Made by a program: the position numbers and the translations under genes
NCBI RefSeq assembly: GCF_016756535.1
Contig: NZ_AP023247.1
Location: forward strand, 2,790,501 to 2,854,500
Length of the DNA: 64,000 bases
Direction of reading: 5' to 3'
From: Mesorhizobium sp. 131-2-1
GTDB lineage: Bacteria; Pseudomonadota; Alphaproteobacteria; Rhizobiales; Rhizobiaceae
Shown: one piece after another, positions 42,076 to 50,281 of the stretch
Layout: every line of letters begins with the position of its first letter
Numbering within the stretch: the stretch's first letter is position 1
The notes under the pieces: generated by a model
Seen by the model: the letters and a program-made list of their open reading frames with translations, nothing else
Told to the model about the DNA's origin: nothing
Database searches by the model: none

Positions 42076-43878
42076 CTATCCCTTGTGATGAACCTGCTGA
42101 AGCCCGTAGACCGGCGTCGGGATGCCTTCGAGCCGTGCCTTCAACTGCAGCGACAGGAACTGCGAATAGTGGCGTGACTGATGCAGGTTGCCGCCGTGGA
42201 ACCAGAGCGCCTCCTGCTGCGTCGGCTTCCACATGTTGCGCAGCTCGCCTTTCCAAGGGCCGGGATCCTTGGTGGTGTTGGAGCCGAGACCCCAGCATTT
42301 GCCGACCTTGTCGGCGACTTCCCGGGAGATCAGGTCGGCCGCCCAGCCATTCATCGAGCCGTAGCCGGTGGCGTAGACGATGAGGTCGGCCGGCAATTCC
42401 GAGCCGTCGGAGAACAGGATCGAATGCTCCCTGATCTCCTTCACCTCGACGCCGCTTTTCAGCTTGATCGATCCGTCGATGATCAGGTCGGACGCGCCCA
42501 CGTCGATGTAGTAGCCGGAACCGCGCCTGAGATATTTCATGAACAGGCCGGACTCGTCGTCGCCCCAGTCCAGCATGAAGCCGGCCTTTTCCAGGCCCTT
42601 GTAGAAGGCGGCATCGCGCTTCTTCATCTCGGCGTAAGCCGGGATCTGGAATTCGTGCAGGATCTTGTAGGGCAAGGACGCAAATATCAGATCCGCCTTG
42701 GCTGTCGTCATGCCGCTCTGGACGGCCTTTTCGGAGTAGAGCGAACCCAGGCCTATCTCCATCAGCGTGTCGGATCTGGAGATATGGGTGGTCGAGCGCT
42801 GCACCATGGTGACGTCGGCGCCGGCTTCCCAAAGTGCCGCGGCGATATCGTGGGCCGAATTGTTCGAGCCGATGACCACGGCCTTCTTGCCGGCATAGGC
42901 ATCGGGGCCGGGATGCTTCGAGGAATGGTGCCGATCGCCCTTGAAGCTCTCCATGCCCTTGAAGGCCGGCATGTTGGCCTTGCTGGACATGCCGGTCGCC
43001 AGCACCAGCTGCTTCGGCCTTAGTGTGATGTCCTTGCCGTCGCGGCGGACGACGACGGTCCATTCCTTCTTCTTGTCGTCATAGGAGGCGCTCCTGGCCT
43101 CGGTCGAGGACCAGTAATTCAGCTCCATGACCTTGGTGTACATTTCCAGCCAGTCGCCGATCTTGTCCTTGGGCGAGAAGACCGGCCAATTCCTGGGAAA
43201 ATCAATATAGGGCAGATGGTCGTACCAGACCGGGTCGTGCAGGCAGAGCGACTTGTAGCGCTTGCGCCAGCTGTCGCCGGCACGTTCGTTCTTCTCGACG
43301 ATGATGGTGGGCACGCCGAGCTGGCGCAACCGTGCGCCGAGCGCGATGCCGCCCTGGCCGCCGCCGATGATGAGCGTATGCGGCTGCGTCTTGAAACCGA
43401 GTTCGGCCGCTTCCTTCTCGCGCTCCTCCTTCCAGGTCGGACGGTTCTTGCCATGGCCGTGCTTGGCGCCCAGCGGCCTGGCGAAGCCGGCGGGCTCCTC
43501 GTGGCCCTTCAACTCCACCATGGTGGTGAGCAATGTCCAGATCTTGCCGTCCTTCAGCCTGATGTGGCCGAAGCCGCGCGCCACCGCCGTCTCGAAGCGG
43601 ATCCAACCTTCCAGCACCCCGCCGTTCTCGCTGGCATCCTCGCCGTCGGCGATCGCCCAGTTCGAAGGTTTGGTCTTCGCCAACTGACTCACCAGCATGT
43701 CGCGCACCTGGTCGCGGCCTTCCATCGTCTTGATGTTCCAGGTGAAGGCGACGAGATCGCGCCAGTAGCAGTCCTCCTGGAAGCAGGCGACGGCCCTGTC
43801 GATATCGCCGGCGGCAAGTGCTGCGCCAAACTGGTCGAGCAGGTCGGAAAGCTTCTTGTTCGGGGCCTTGTCGAGCAT
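42076..43878 (-). CDS. Flavin-containing monooxygenase with an N-terminal NTF2/SnoaL-like domain
   Basis: 600 residues. The first 125 residues (KLSDLLDQFGAALAAGDIDRAVACFQEDCYWRDLVAFTWNIKTMEGRDQVRDML) form a SnoaL/NTF2-like domain. The rest is an FAD/NADPH monooxygenase: HTLIIGGGQGGIALGARL (FAD, near 165), the second Rossmann motif VVIGSNNSAHDIAAALWEAG (NADPH, near 335), and the IVYATGYGSMNG signature. Enzymes of this architecture are common in rhizobia and fungi; substrates are mostly unknown, with N-, S- or Baeyer-Villiger oxidation possible. It converges on tmpB, so a shared pathway is not implied. Confidence 0.88.
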   Translation of the reverse strand: MLDKAPNKKLSDLLDQFGAALAAGDIDRAVACFQEDCYWRDLVAFTWNIKTMEGRDQVRDMLVSQLAKTKPSNWAIADGEDASENGGVLEGWIRFETAVARGFGHIRLKDGKIWTLLTTMVELKGHEEPAGFARPLGAKHGHGKNRPTWKEEREKEAAELGFKTQPHTLIIGGGQGGIALGARLRQLGVPTIIVEKNERAGDSWRKRYKSLCLHDPVWYDHLPYIDFPRNWPVFSPKDKIGDWLEMYTKVMELNYWSSTEARSASYDDKKKEWTVVVRRDGKDITLRPKQLVLATGMSSKANMPAFKGMESFKGDRHHSSKHPGPDAYAGKKAVVIGSNNSAHDIAAALWEAGADVTMVQRSTTHISRSDTLMEIGLGSLYSEKAVQSGMTTAKADLIFASLPYKILHEFQIPAYAEMKKRDAAFYKGLEKAGFMLDWGDDESGLFMKYLRRGSGYYIDVGASDLIIDGSIKLKSGVEVKEIREHSILFSDGSELPADLIVYATGYGSMNGWAADLISREVADKVGKCWGLGSNTTKDPGPWKGELRNMWKPTQQEALWFHGGNLHQSRHYSQFLSLQLKARLEGIPTPVYGLQQVHHKG

Positions 43879-44146
43879 CAGTTCCTCCGGTCTTGGGATC
43901 GCTTCTTGGTCGAGCGCTAGGGCCGGATCGCCCAGTCCGGCATGCGCAAGTATTTCGGCAAAACTGTTCTCGCGTCATGCCCTCCAATAGTTTGGCGTGT
44001 TTTCAATGGTTTGAACCGAAAAGGGGGAACATGGCGCGACGCTCCATCGGTCGCGCAATCGTGATCGGCTATTGCCGTATTGCGGCCATCGCGGCTGACG
44101 ACAACGGTCACGGGGGCGAACGGGATGCAGAACTTTGGAGCGCATC

Positions 44147-45352
44147 ATGCAGGCAAGCCCGATCCATCCACTCGCCCGGCGCGGGCTGGCGGCGGCCGTC
44201 GCGGTCACCTTGGCTTTGGGCGCGACCATCGCTGCCCCGTTGGCGGTGCCGTCCTACCTGGGCGCGCATGCGGCCGTGGTTTCCGTGACCGTCCGCGAGC
44301 GGCTCGCGACTTACGGCGGATGGCGCACTTCCAGCCGCTTCGGCGAAGTGTGGGTGCCGTCCGTCCGGTCCGAGTGGCGACCCTACACCGAGGGCAGATG
44401 GGTCTGGACCGACGAGGGCTGGTACTGGGAGTCGGCCGAGCCGTTCGGCGACATCGTCTTCCACTATGGGCGCTGGGCGTATGATTCTGAATTCGGCTGG
44501 GTCTGGCTCGCCGGCTACGAATGGGCTCCGGCCTGGGTGGTGTGGCGCCAGGGCGGCGATGACATCGGCTGGGCACCGGCGCCGCCGCGTGTTGCAGATG
44601 TCGCGTTCGACGAGGATTGGTGGTGCTTCGCGCCGGTGGCGGCAATCGGCGCGGCCGATCTCGTCACCGTCGTGCGGCCCGTCAGGGAAAACGTCACCAT
44701 CATCCGCAACACGACCATCATCAACCAGACCGTGGTCGTGAACAACGCGCCGCGGGCGCGGCTCGGCAACCAGGTGGTCGCGATCAACGCAGGGCCGCGC
44801 CTGCCGCAGCTTCCCAAGGCGGTCGTGACGTCGATCAAGGCGGCGAAGATCGTCCCGCCGCGCAAGGGCGACTTTGCCGAGGCCCGGCTCGATCCATCGC
44901 AGGGCGAGGCGGTCAAGATGCTGGCCGGCAACGCCGCCTTGCCGACGCAAGGTGCGGCGCCAGCAATCGCGAACATGCCTGTCGTCGTGGGCCATGGGCC
45001 GAAAAAGTTGCCGGGCGTGAGGACGATTTCGCCGGCCGGATCGATTGCCGAGGATGCCTCCAATCCGAACAACAAGAAGCGCAAGGGGGTGATCGCCGGC
45101 AACGGCGTCGAGACGCTGCAGACCCAGATGGTCCCCGGCGGGAAGCGTGTCTATGTGCGGTCGAAACCCGCAGAGGTGCTGCCGCAACAACGTTTCGCCC
45201 ATGCGCCTCCCAATCATCAGCAAATGATGGTGATGCATACGCCGCATCGCGGTCCGGAGAAGGTCGCGCCGCATCACCCGCCTATGGCGGTTGAGGCCAG
45301 GAAGGTACTGAAATGCGATCCGCATAGTCAGCATTGCAAGCCGCCGGGCTGA
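44147..45352 (+). CDS. Secreted or envelope protein with tryptophan/tyrosine-rich GYW-type repeats
   Basis: About 401 residues from the ATG at 44147 (a TTG at 44135 is in frame). A signal peptide (RRGLAAAVAVTLALGATIAAP) leads to an aromatic-rich region (about 58-150) with repeats such as VWVPSVRSEWRPYTEGRWVWTDEGWYW, IVFHYGRWAYDSEFGWVWLAGYEWAPAWVVW, like the DUF6600 family, and then a long basic, low-complexity tail with N/Q/P/H-rich parts. It is probably periplasmic or surface-located. The repeats may bind peptidoglycan or polysaccharide, but that is inference. 268 bp separate it from the divergent monooxygenase; no promoter was recognised there. Confidence 0.7.
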   Translation: MQASPIHPLARRGLAAAVAVTLALGATIAAPLAVPSYLGAHAAVVSVTVRERLATYGGWRTSSRFGEVWVPSVRSEWRPYTEGRWVWTDEGWYWESAEPFGDIVFHYGRWAYDSEFGWVWLAGYEWAPAWVVWRQGGDDIGWAPAPPRVADVAFDEDWWCFAPVAAIGAADLVTVVRPVRENVTIIRNTTIINQTVVVNNAPRARLGNQVVAINAGPRLPQLPKAVVTSIKAAKIVPPRKGDFAEARLDPSQGEAVKMLAGNAALPTQGAAPAIANMPVVVGHGPKKLPGVRTISPAGSIAEDASNPNNKKRKGVIAGNGVETLQTQMVPGGKRVYVRSKPAEVLPQQRFAHAPPNHQQMMVMHTPHRGPEKVAPHHPPMAVEARKVLKCDPHSQHCKPPG

Positions 45353-45449
45353 TTGCCGATACGTCGGCTCTGCAAATCGACAGAGGCAAACCGAGGCTGG
45401 CTCCCGGCTGGCATGCGCGCCGCATCCTCAGTCTGGATCATTTTCCCCG

Positions 45450-45479
45450 TTGACAGGCCGGGTTTCCCGCCTCTACTGT
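45450..45479 (+). promoter_or_regulatory. Promoter of the ilvIH attenuator transcript
   Basis: TTGACA (45450-45455), an 18-bp spacer and TACTGT (45474-45479). Transcription would start at about 45486, two bases before the leader ATG, so the leader peptide is probably translated from a leaderless mRNA. Confidence 0.65.
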
Positions 45480-45487
45480 CCGCCACC

Positions 45488-45538
45488 ATGAAAACGGCAC
45501 TCATTCTCGTAGGAAAGCGCGTGGGCAAGGCGGTGTAA
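45488..45538 (+). CDS. ilv leader peptide
   Basis: A 16-codon frame MKTALILVGKRVGKAV ending in TAA, too short for automatic calling. It carries the run Leu-Ile-Leu-Val plus two more Val codons, exactly the residues made by the downstream genes. A hairpin GGCGGT-GTA-ACCGCC (45529-45543) overlaps its stop codon and can pause RNA polymerase; a terminator follows at 45571. Ribosome stalling for lack of charged branched-chain tRNAs would prevent termination. The design is the textbook attenuator, here close to or at the 5' end of the mRNA. Confidence 0.82.
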   Translation: MKTALILVGKRVGKAV

Positions 45539-45570
45539 CCGCCGGGCGAAAACCTCCCATGCGCACACAC

Positions 45571-45593
45571 AGGCTCCCTCGGGGGCCTTTTTT
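45571..45593 (+). terminator. Attenuator terminator upstream of ilvI
   Basis: Stem AGGCTCC / GGGGCCT (45571-45577, 45582-45588; one T-G pair) with loop CTCG, followed by six T residues. It lies between the leader peptide and the ilvI start and would stop transcription when branched-chain amino acids are plentiful. Confidence 0.85.
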
Positions 45594-45657
45594 ATTGCCC
45601 AAAATCCAACTAAACGACCAGCAATCGCCAGACGGCGGACAGTACGGGACCAGACCG

Positions 45658-47439
45658 ATGAGCAACGAGCGAAACGAGCGGCGCGAAATGACGGGCGCCG
45701 AGATGGTGGTGCAGGCGCTGAAGGACAACGGCGTCAAGCACGTCTTCGGCTATCCGGGCGGCGCGGTCCTTCCGATCTATGACGAGATATTCCAGCAGGA
45801 CGAGGTCGAGCACATCCTGGTCAGGCACGAGCAGGGCGCCGGCCATGCGGCGGAAGGCTATGCGCGCTCGACCGGCAAGGCCGGCGTTTTGCTGGTCACG
45901 TCCGGCCCCGGCGCCACCAATGCGGTGACGCCGCTGCAGGACGCGCTGATGGATTCGATCCCGCTGGTCTGCCTGACCGGCCAGGTGCCGACCTCGCTGA
46001 TCGGCTCCGACGCCTTCCAGGAATGCGACACCGTCGGCATCACGCGGCCCTGCACCAAGCACAACTGGCTGGTGAAGGACGTCAACGAGCTCGCCGCCAC
46101 CATCCACGAAGCCTTCCATGTCGCGACCACGGGGCGTCCCGGCCCGGTGGTCGTCGACATTCCGAAGGACGTTCAATTCGCCAAGGGCGTCTATGTGCCG
46201 CCGCAGACGGCGCCGCGCACCAGCTACCAGCCGAAGGTCCAGGGCGACCTGGAAAAGGTCAAGGCGGCGGTCGAGCTGATGGCGAGCGCAAAGAAGCCGA
46301 TCATCTATTCGGGCGGCGGCGTCATCAATTCCGGCCCGGAGGCGAGCCATCTGCTGCGCGAGCTGGTCGATCTCACCGGCTTCCCCATCACCTCGACGCT
46401 GATGGGGCTCGGCGCCTATCCGGCCTCGGGCAAGAACTGGGTGGGCATGCTCGGCATGCACGGCACCTACGAAGCCAACATGGCCATGCATGATTGCGAC
46501 GTGATGATCTGCATCGGCGCGCGCTTCGACGACCGTATCACCGGGCGGCTGACCGCCTTCTCGCCGAACTCGAAGAAGATCCACATCGACATCGATCCGT
46601 CCTCGATCAACAAGAATGTCCGCGCCGACGTGCCGATCCTCGGCGATGTCGGCCGCGTGCTGGAGGACCTGGTGCGGTTGTGGCGGGCGACCGCCAAGGC
46701 CGACAAGAAGGCGCTCTATCCGTGGTGGGAGCAGATCGCCAAATGGCGGGCGCGTGACTCATTGGCCTACAAGCCGAACGCCGACGTGATCATGCCGCAA
46801 TACGCCATCCAGCGGCTCTATGCGCTGACCAAGGACATGGACACCTACATCACCACCGAGGTCGGCCAGCACCAGATGTGGGCGGCGCAGCACTACCATT
46901 TCGAAAAGCCAAACCGCTGGATGACGTCGGGCGGGCTCGGCACGATGGGCTACGGACTGCCGGCGGCGCTCGGCGTGCAGATCGCGCATCCCAACGCGCT
47001 TGTCGTCGACATCGCCGGCGATGCCTCGGTGCAGATGACGATGCAGGAGATGAGCACGGCGGTGCAGTACAATGCGCCGATCAAGATCTTCATCCTCAAC
47101 AACCAGTACATGGGCATGGTCAGGCAGTGGCAGCAGCTGCTGCACGGCAATCGGCTGTCGCATTCCTACACCGAGGCGATGCCCGATTTCGTCAAGCTGG
47201 CGGAAGCCTATGGCGGCCACGGCATCCGCTGCGACAAGCCGGACGAGCTGGACGACGCGATCAAGGAAATGATCTCGGTGAAGAAGCCGGTGCTGTTCGA
47301 CTGCCGCGTCGCGACGCTCGCCAACTGCTTCCCGATGATCCCGTCAGGCAAGGCGCATAACGAGATGCTGTTGCCCGACGAGGCGACCGACGAAGCAGTG
47401 GCCAACGCCATCGACGCCAAGGGCAGGGAACTGGTGTAG
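45658..47439 (+). CDS. ilvI: Acetolactate synthase, catalytic large subunit
   Basis: 593 residues of the thiamine-diphosphate family. The N-terminal domain has MTGAEMVVQALKDNGVKHVFGYPGGAVLPIYDEI with the catalytic Glu in LVRHEQGAGHAAEGYARSTGKAGVLL; the C-terminal domain carries the cofactor motif GDASVQMTMQEMSTAVQYNAPIKIFILNNQYMGMVRQWQ. It condenses pyruvate with pyruvate or 2-oxobutyrate, the first common step to valine, leucine and isoleucine. The frame is open from 45559, inside the attenuator, but the ATG at 45658 gives the family N-terminus. The small subunit gene follows after 81 bp. Confidence 0.96.
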   Translation: MSNERNERREMTGAEMVVQALKDNGVKHVFGYPGGAVLPIYDEIFQQDEVEHILVRHEQGAGHAAEGYARSTGKAGVLLVTSGPGATNAVTPLQDALMDSIPLVCLTGQVPTSLIGSDAFQECDTVGITRPCTKHNWLVKDVNELAATIHEAFHVATTGRPGPVVVDIPKDVQFAKGVYVPPQTAPRTSYQPKVQGDLEKVKAAVELMASAKKPIIYSGGGVINSGPEASHLLRELVDLTGFPITSTLMGLGAYPASGKNWVGMLGMHGTYEANMAMHDCDVMICIGARFDDRITGRLTAFSPNSKKIHIDIDPSSINKNVRADVPILGDVGRVLEDLVRLWRATAKADKKALYPWWEQIAKWRARDSLAYKPNADVIMPQYAIQRLYALTKDMDTYITTEVGQHQMWAAQHYHFEKPNRWMTSGGLGTMGYGLPAALGVQIAHPNALVVDIAGDASVQMTMQEMSTAVQYNAPIKIFILNNQYMGMVRQWQQLLHGNRLSHSYTEAMPDFVKLAEAYGGHGIRCDKPDELDDAIKEMISVKKPVLFDCRVATLANCFPMIPSGKAHNEMLLPDEATDEAVANAIDAKGRELV

Positions 47440-47520
47440 CCGGCGGGCCAGGCAGGGCGTCGGAAGAAGCCGTGCGCAAACAGAGAATTAGATCCAAGAG
47501 TTGAAATCGAGATTCATCCC

Positions 47521-48093
47521 ATGAACGCACAGCTGCAACCGACCGGCTCCGCCTATTTCATCGCCAAGGAAACGGAAAAGCCGGAAAACCACACGCTCTC
47601 CGTGCTGGTCGACAACGAGCCGGGCGTGCTTGCCCGGGTCATCGGCCTGTTCTCCGGGCGCGGCTACAACATCGAGAGCCTTACCGTCTCCGAGACGGAG
47701 CATGAGAAGCATCTGTCGCGCATCACCATCGTGACGCGCGGCACGCCGCATGTGCTGGAGCAGATCAAGCACCAGCTCGAGCGCATCGTGCCGGTGCATC
47801 GCGTGGTCGACCTCACCGTGCGCGCGCACGAACTCGGCCAGGAGCGGCCGCTCGAGCGCGAACTGGCGCTGGTCAAGGTCGCCGGCACCGGCGACAGCCG
47901 GGTCGAGGCGCTCAGGCTGGCCGACGCCTTCCGCGCCAGCGTCATCGACGCCAACACCGAGCACTTCATCTTCGAGATCACCGGCAAGGGCACCAAGCTC
48001 GACCAGTTCATCGCCATCATGAAGCCGCTCGGCCTGGTCGAGATCTGCCGCACCGGCGTGGCGGCGATGAACCGCGGCCCGCAGGGCATGTGA
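47521..48093 (+). CDS. ilvH: Acetolactate synthase, regulatory small subunit
   Basis: 190 residues with an N-terminal ACT domain (NHTLSVLVDNEPGVLARVIGLFSGRGYNIESLTVSETEHEKHLSRITIVTRG, about 22-75) and the C-terminal regulatory domain (RELALVKVAGTGDSRVEALRLADAFRASVIDANTEHFIFEITGKGTKLDQFIAIMKPLGLVEICRTGVAAMNRG). It activates the large subunit and gives valine feedback inhibition. The family length fits. Under the control of the same attenuator. Confidence 0.96.
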   Translation: MNAQLQPTGSAYFIAKETEKPENHTLSVLVDNEPGVLARVIGLFSGRGYNIESLTVSETEHEKHLSRITIVTRGTPHVLEQIKHQLERIVPVHRVVDLTVRAHELGQERPLERELALVKVAGTGDSRVEALRLADAFRASVIDANTEHFIFEITGKGTKLDQFIAIMKPLGLVEICRTGVAAMNRGPQGM

Positions 48094-48198
48094 GCTCGCA
48101 CCGTTTCATCTTTCTCTCTGGTCCGGCAGTCGCCGGTCGGTGGCTTTTGCGCGCCTGCTAAAAAAGGACAATAAGACTGACGTTTCTGGGAGGATATC

Positions 48199-48795
48199 AT
48201 GTCCCTCGACGCATTCCTTGCCCTTTTGGTCTATGCCCTCGTGACTTCGATCACACCGGGACCGAACAACCTCATGCTGCTGGCATCAGGGGTCAATTTC
48301 GGCATTGTCCGGACGGTGCCGCATATGCTGGGCATCAGCATCGGCTTTCTGGTCCTGCTGTTGGCCGTCGGCTTCGGGCTGGGCGCGGTGCTGACGGCGT
48401 TTCCGGCGTTGCACACGGCGCTGAAAATAGCGGGTGCCGTCTACCTGCTCTACCTCGCCTGGAAGATCGCCATGTCGCGCTCGATGGGCGACAAAGGCGC
48501 GGCGGAAGCGAAGCCGATGCGCTTCATCGATGCCGCCGCATTCCAGTGGGTGAACCCGAAGGCGTGGGTGATGGCGATCACCGCGATGGCCGTCTACACC
48601 AATCCAGACCACCCGTTCATCTCGGTTCTGCTGATCTCGATCGCCTTCACCATCGTCAACCTGCCCAGCGTCTCGGTGTGGGCGGGCTTCGGCACGGCCC
48701 TGCGTGGCTTCCTGTCGGATCCCGTGCGGCTGAAATGGTTCAACATCGCCATGGGTCTTTTGCTGGCGGCGACCTTGTGGCCGATGCTGCGCTGA
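48199..48795 (+). CDS. LysE/RhtB family amino-acid exporter
   Basis: 198 residues with five or six membrane helices. The family opening SLDAFLALLVYALVTSITPGPNNLMLLASGVNFG (SxxPGPNNLM is the LysE/RhtB mark), then VGFGLGAVLTAFPALHTALKIAGAVYLLYLAWKIA and FIDAAAFQWVNPKAWVMAITAMAVYT fit. It exports an amino acid or homoserine-lactone-like metabolite. GGGAGGATATC precedes the ATG. Its position after ilvIH, 105 bp downstream with a possible weak hairpin (48123-48136) between, could suggest a branched-chain amino-acid role, but this is unsupported. Confidence 0.9.
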   Translation: MSLDAFLALLVYALVTSITPGPNNLMLLASGVNFGIVRTVPHMLGISIGFLVLLLAVGFGLGAVLTAFPALHTALKIAGAVYLLYLAWKIAMSRSMGDKGAAEAKPMRFIDAAAFQWVNPKAWVMAITAMAVYTNPDHPFISVLLISIAFTIVNLPSVSVWAGFGTALRGFLSDPVRLKWFNIAMGLLLAATLWPMLR

Positions 48796-49003
48796 GGCAC
48801 GGGCAGCGGTTACTTCGTCGCATCGGAAAGCCGACTGCACAGCGATTGTGCACTGCACATTAAATCTTCGTAATGCCGTGTTTTGGCCCTTTTCCGCCAA
48901 AGCCTTGTCCTATCTATTTCGGCGAAATCCGCGGCAAGGCGCCGTGGATCGAGCTGAAATAGACCACCGGGTTCGGCGTGTCGGGTGAGAGGGCTGGTTG
49001 TCG

Positions 49004-50281
49004 ATGCGCGGAAAAGTCGTCTTTGCGCTGATTGCGTTGGCCTGCGTCGCGGCGGCCGGTCTCTACCTTTCGCCGACGGTGCTGGGGAAGGTCCAGCAGC
49101 TGATTTCGGGCCAGCAGGCCGCCAAGGGTGGCGCGGACAAGACGGCCAAGGCACCGGACAATGCAAAGGGCGGCGGCGCTGGCGCGCATTCGGCCTCGAT
49201 CGTCTCGGCGACCGCCACCACCGCCGATTTCCCGATCCGCCGCTATGCCATCGGCTTCGTCTCTTCGCCCGCGGTGGTCAGCATCAATGCCCGGGTCTCC
49301 AGTCAGATCGTATCGATCGCGGTCAAGGACGGGCAGATGGTCAAGGCCGGCGACCTGCTGTTCTCGCTCGATGATCGCTCGCTCAAGGCGCAGCTCGCCA
49401 AGGATCAGGCGACGCTCGTCAAGGACCAGGCCATGCTGGTCAGCGCGCAAGCCGACCTGCAGCGCGCCAAGGACCTTGTCGCCAAGCAGGCCGGAACGCA
49501 GCAGACCTACGATCAGGCGCTGGCCGCGCAAAAGGCGGCTGCCGCAACCATCGACGCGGACAAGGCCACCATCGACGCCGACACCGTGCAGTTGAGCTAC
49601 GCGACGATCTCGGCGCCGATCTCGGGCAGGCTGGGCGCCGTCAATGTCTCGGTCGGCGATCTCGTCACCACCAGCAACGGCAACAGCAGCAGCTCGACCC
49701 CGCTGGTGACGATCACGCAGATGGATCCGCTGCAGGTGAATTTCACCCTGCCGGAGAGCAACCTAGCCCTGCTGCACAAGGCACTGGCCGACCCGCAGCA
49801 AGGCGACGTGACGCTGACCAAGGACGGCGATCCGACGCCGATCGGCAAGGGCACGCTCGACTTCGTCGATTCCAGCGTCGACACCGCCTCGGGCACCATC
49901 GCCACTCGCGCGAGCATTCCCAACCCGGATCTTTCACTGTGGCCCGGGCAATATGTGAACGTCGTGCTCGACGCCGGCACGATGCCGCAAATGACCTCGG
50001 TTCCGACGGTCGCGGTGCAGCCCAGCCAGAAGGGGCCGTTCGTCTACGTTATCAAGCCGGACAATACGGTGGAGATGCGCCCCGTCCAGGTGGCGCTGAC
50101 CGAGGGTGATAACAGCGCCATCAGCCAGGGCCTCAAGGGTGGTGAGAAGGTGGTCGTCGAGGGCCAGACCAGACTGAAGGACGGCGCGGCCGTGCATGAG
50201 GGCAAGGCGTCCAGCAATGGCGGCGGCCAGGGCGCACCCAAGGTCGCGGAAGCCGGCAAGGCGGGCGGGGCCAGCCAATGA
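49004..50281 (+). CDS. RND efflux periplasmic adaptor (membrane fusion protein)
   Basis: 425 residues from the ATG at 49004. An N-terminal membrane anchor (GKVVFALIALACVAAAGLYL) without a lipobox precedes the barrel-sandwich domain (SPAVVSINARVSSQIVSIAVKDGQMVKAGDLLFSLDDRSLKAQLAKDQA), a helical hairpin (about 125-185) and the beta-barrel part (LQVNFTLPESNLALLHKAL ... SLWPGQYVNVVLDAG). It links the inner-membrane RND pump to an outer-membrane channel. The stop overlaps the pump gene by four bases. No TolC-like gene follows, so a channel encoded elsewhere is needed. Confidence 0.93.
   Translation: MRGKVVFALIALACVAAAGLYLSPTVLGKVQQLISGQQAAKGGADKTAKAPDNAKGGGAGAHSASIVSATATTADFPIRRYAIGFVSSPAVVSINARVSSQIVSIAVKDGQMVKAGDLLFSLDDRSLKAQLAKDQATLVKDQAMLVSAQADLQRAKDLVAKQAGTQQTYDQALAAQKAAAATIDADKATIDADTVQLSYATISAPISGRLGAVNVSVGDLVTTSNGNSSSSTPLVTITQMDPLQVNFTLPESNLALLHKALADPQQGDVTLTKDGDPTPIGKGTLDFVDSSVDTASGTIATRASIPNPDLSLWPGQYVNVVLDAGTMPQMTSVPTVAVQPSQKGPFVYVIKPDNTVEMRPVQVALTEGDNSAISQGLKGGEKVVVEGQTRLKDGAAVHEGKASSNGGGQGAPKVAEAGKAGGASQ

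Noticed and set aside
45559..45657. Upstream ATG at 45559 as the ilvI start
   Set aside because: It would place the attenuator terminator inside the coding sequence; the ATG at 45658 matches the family N-terminus.
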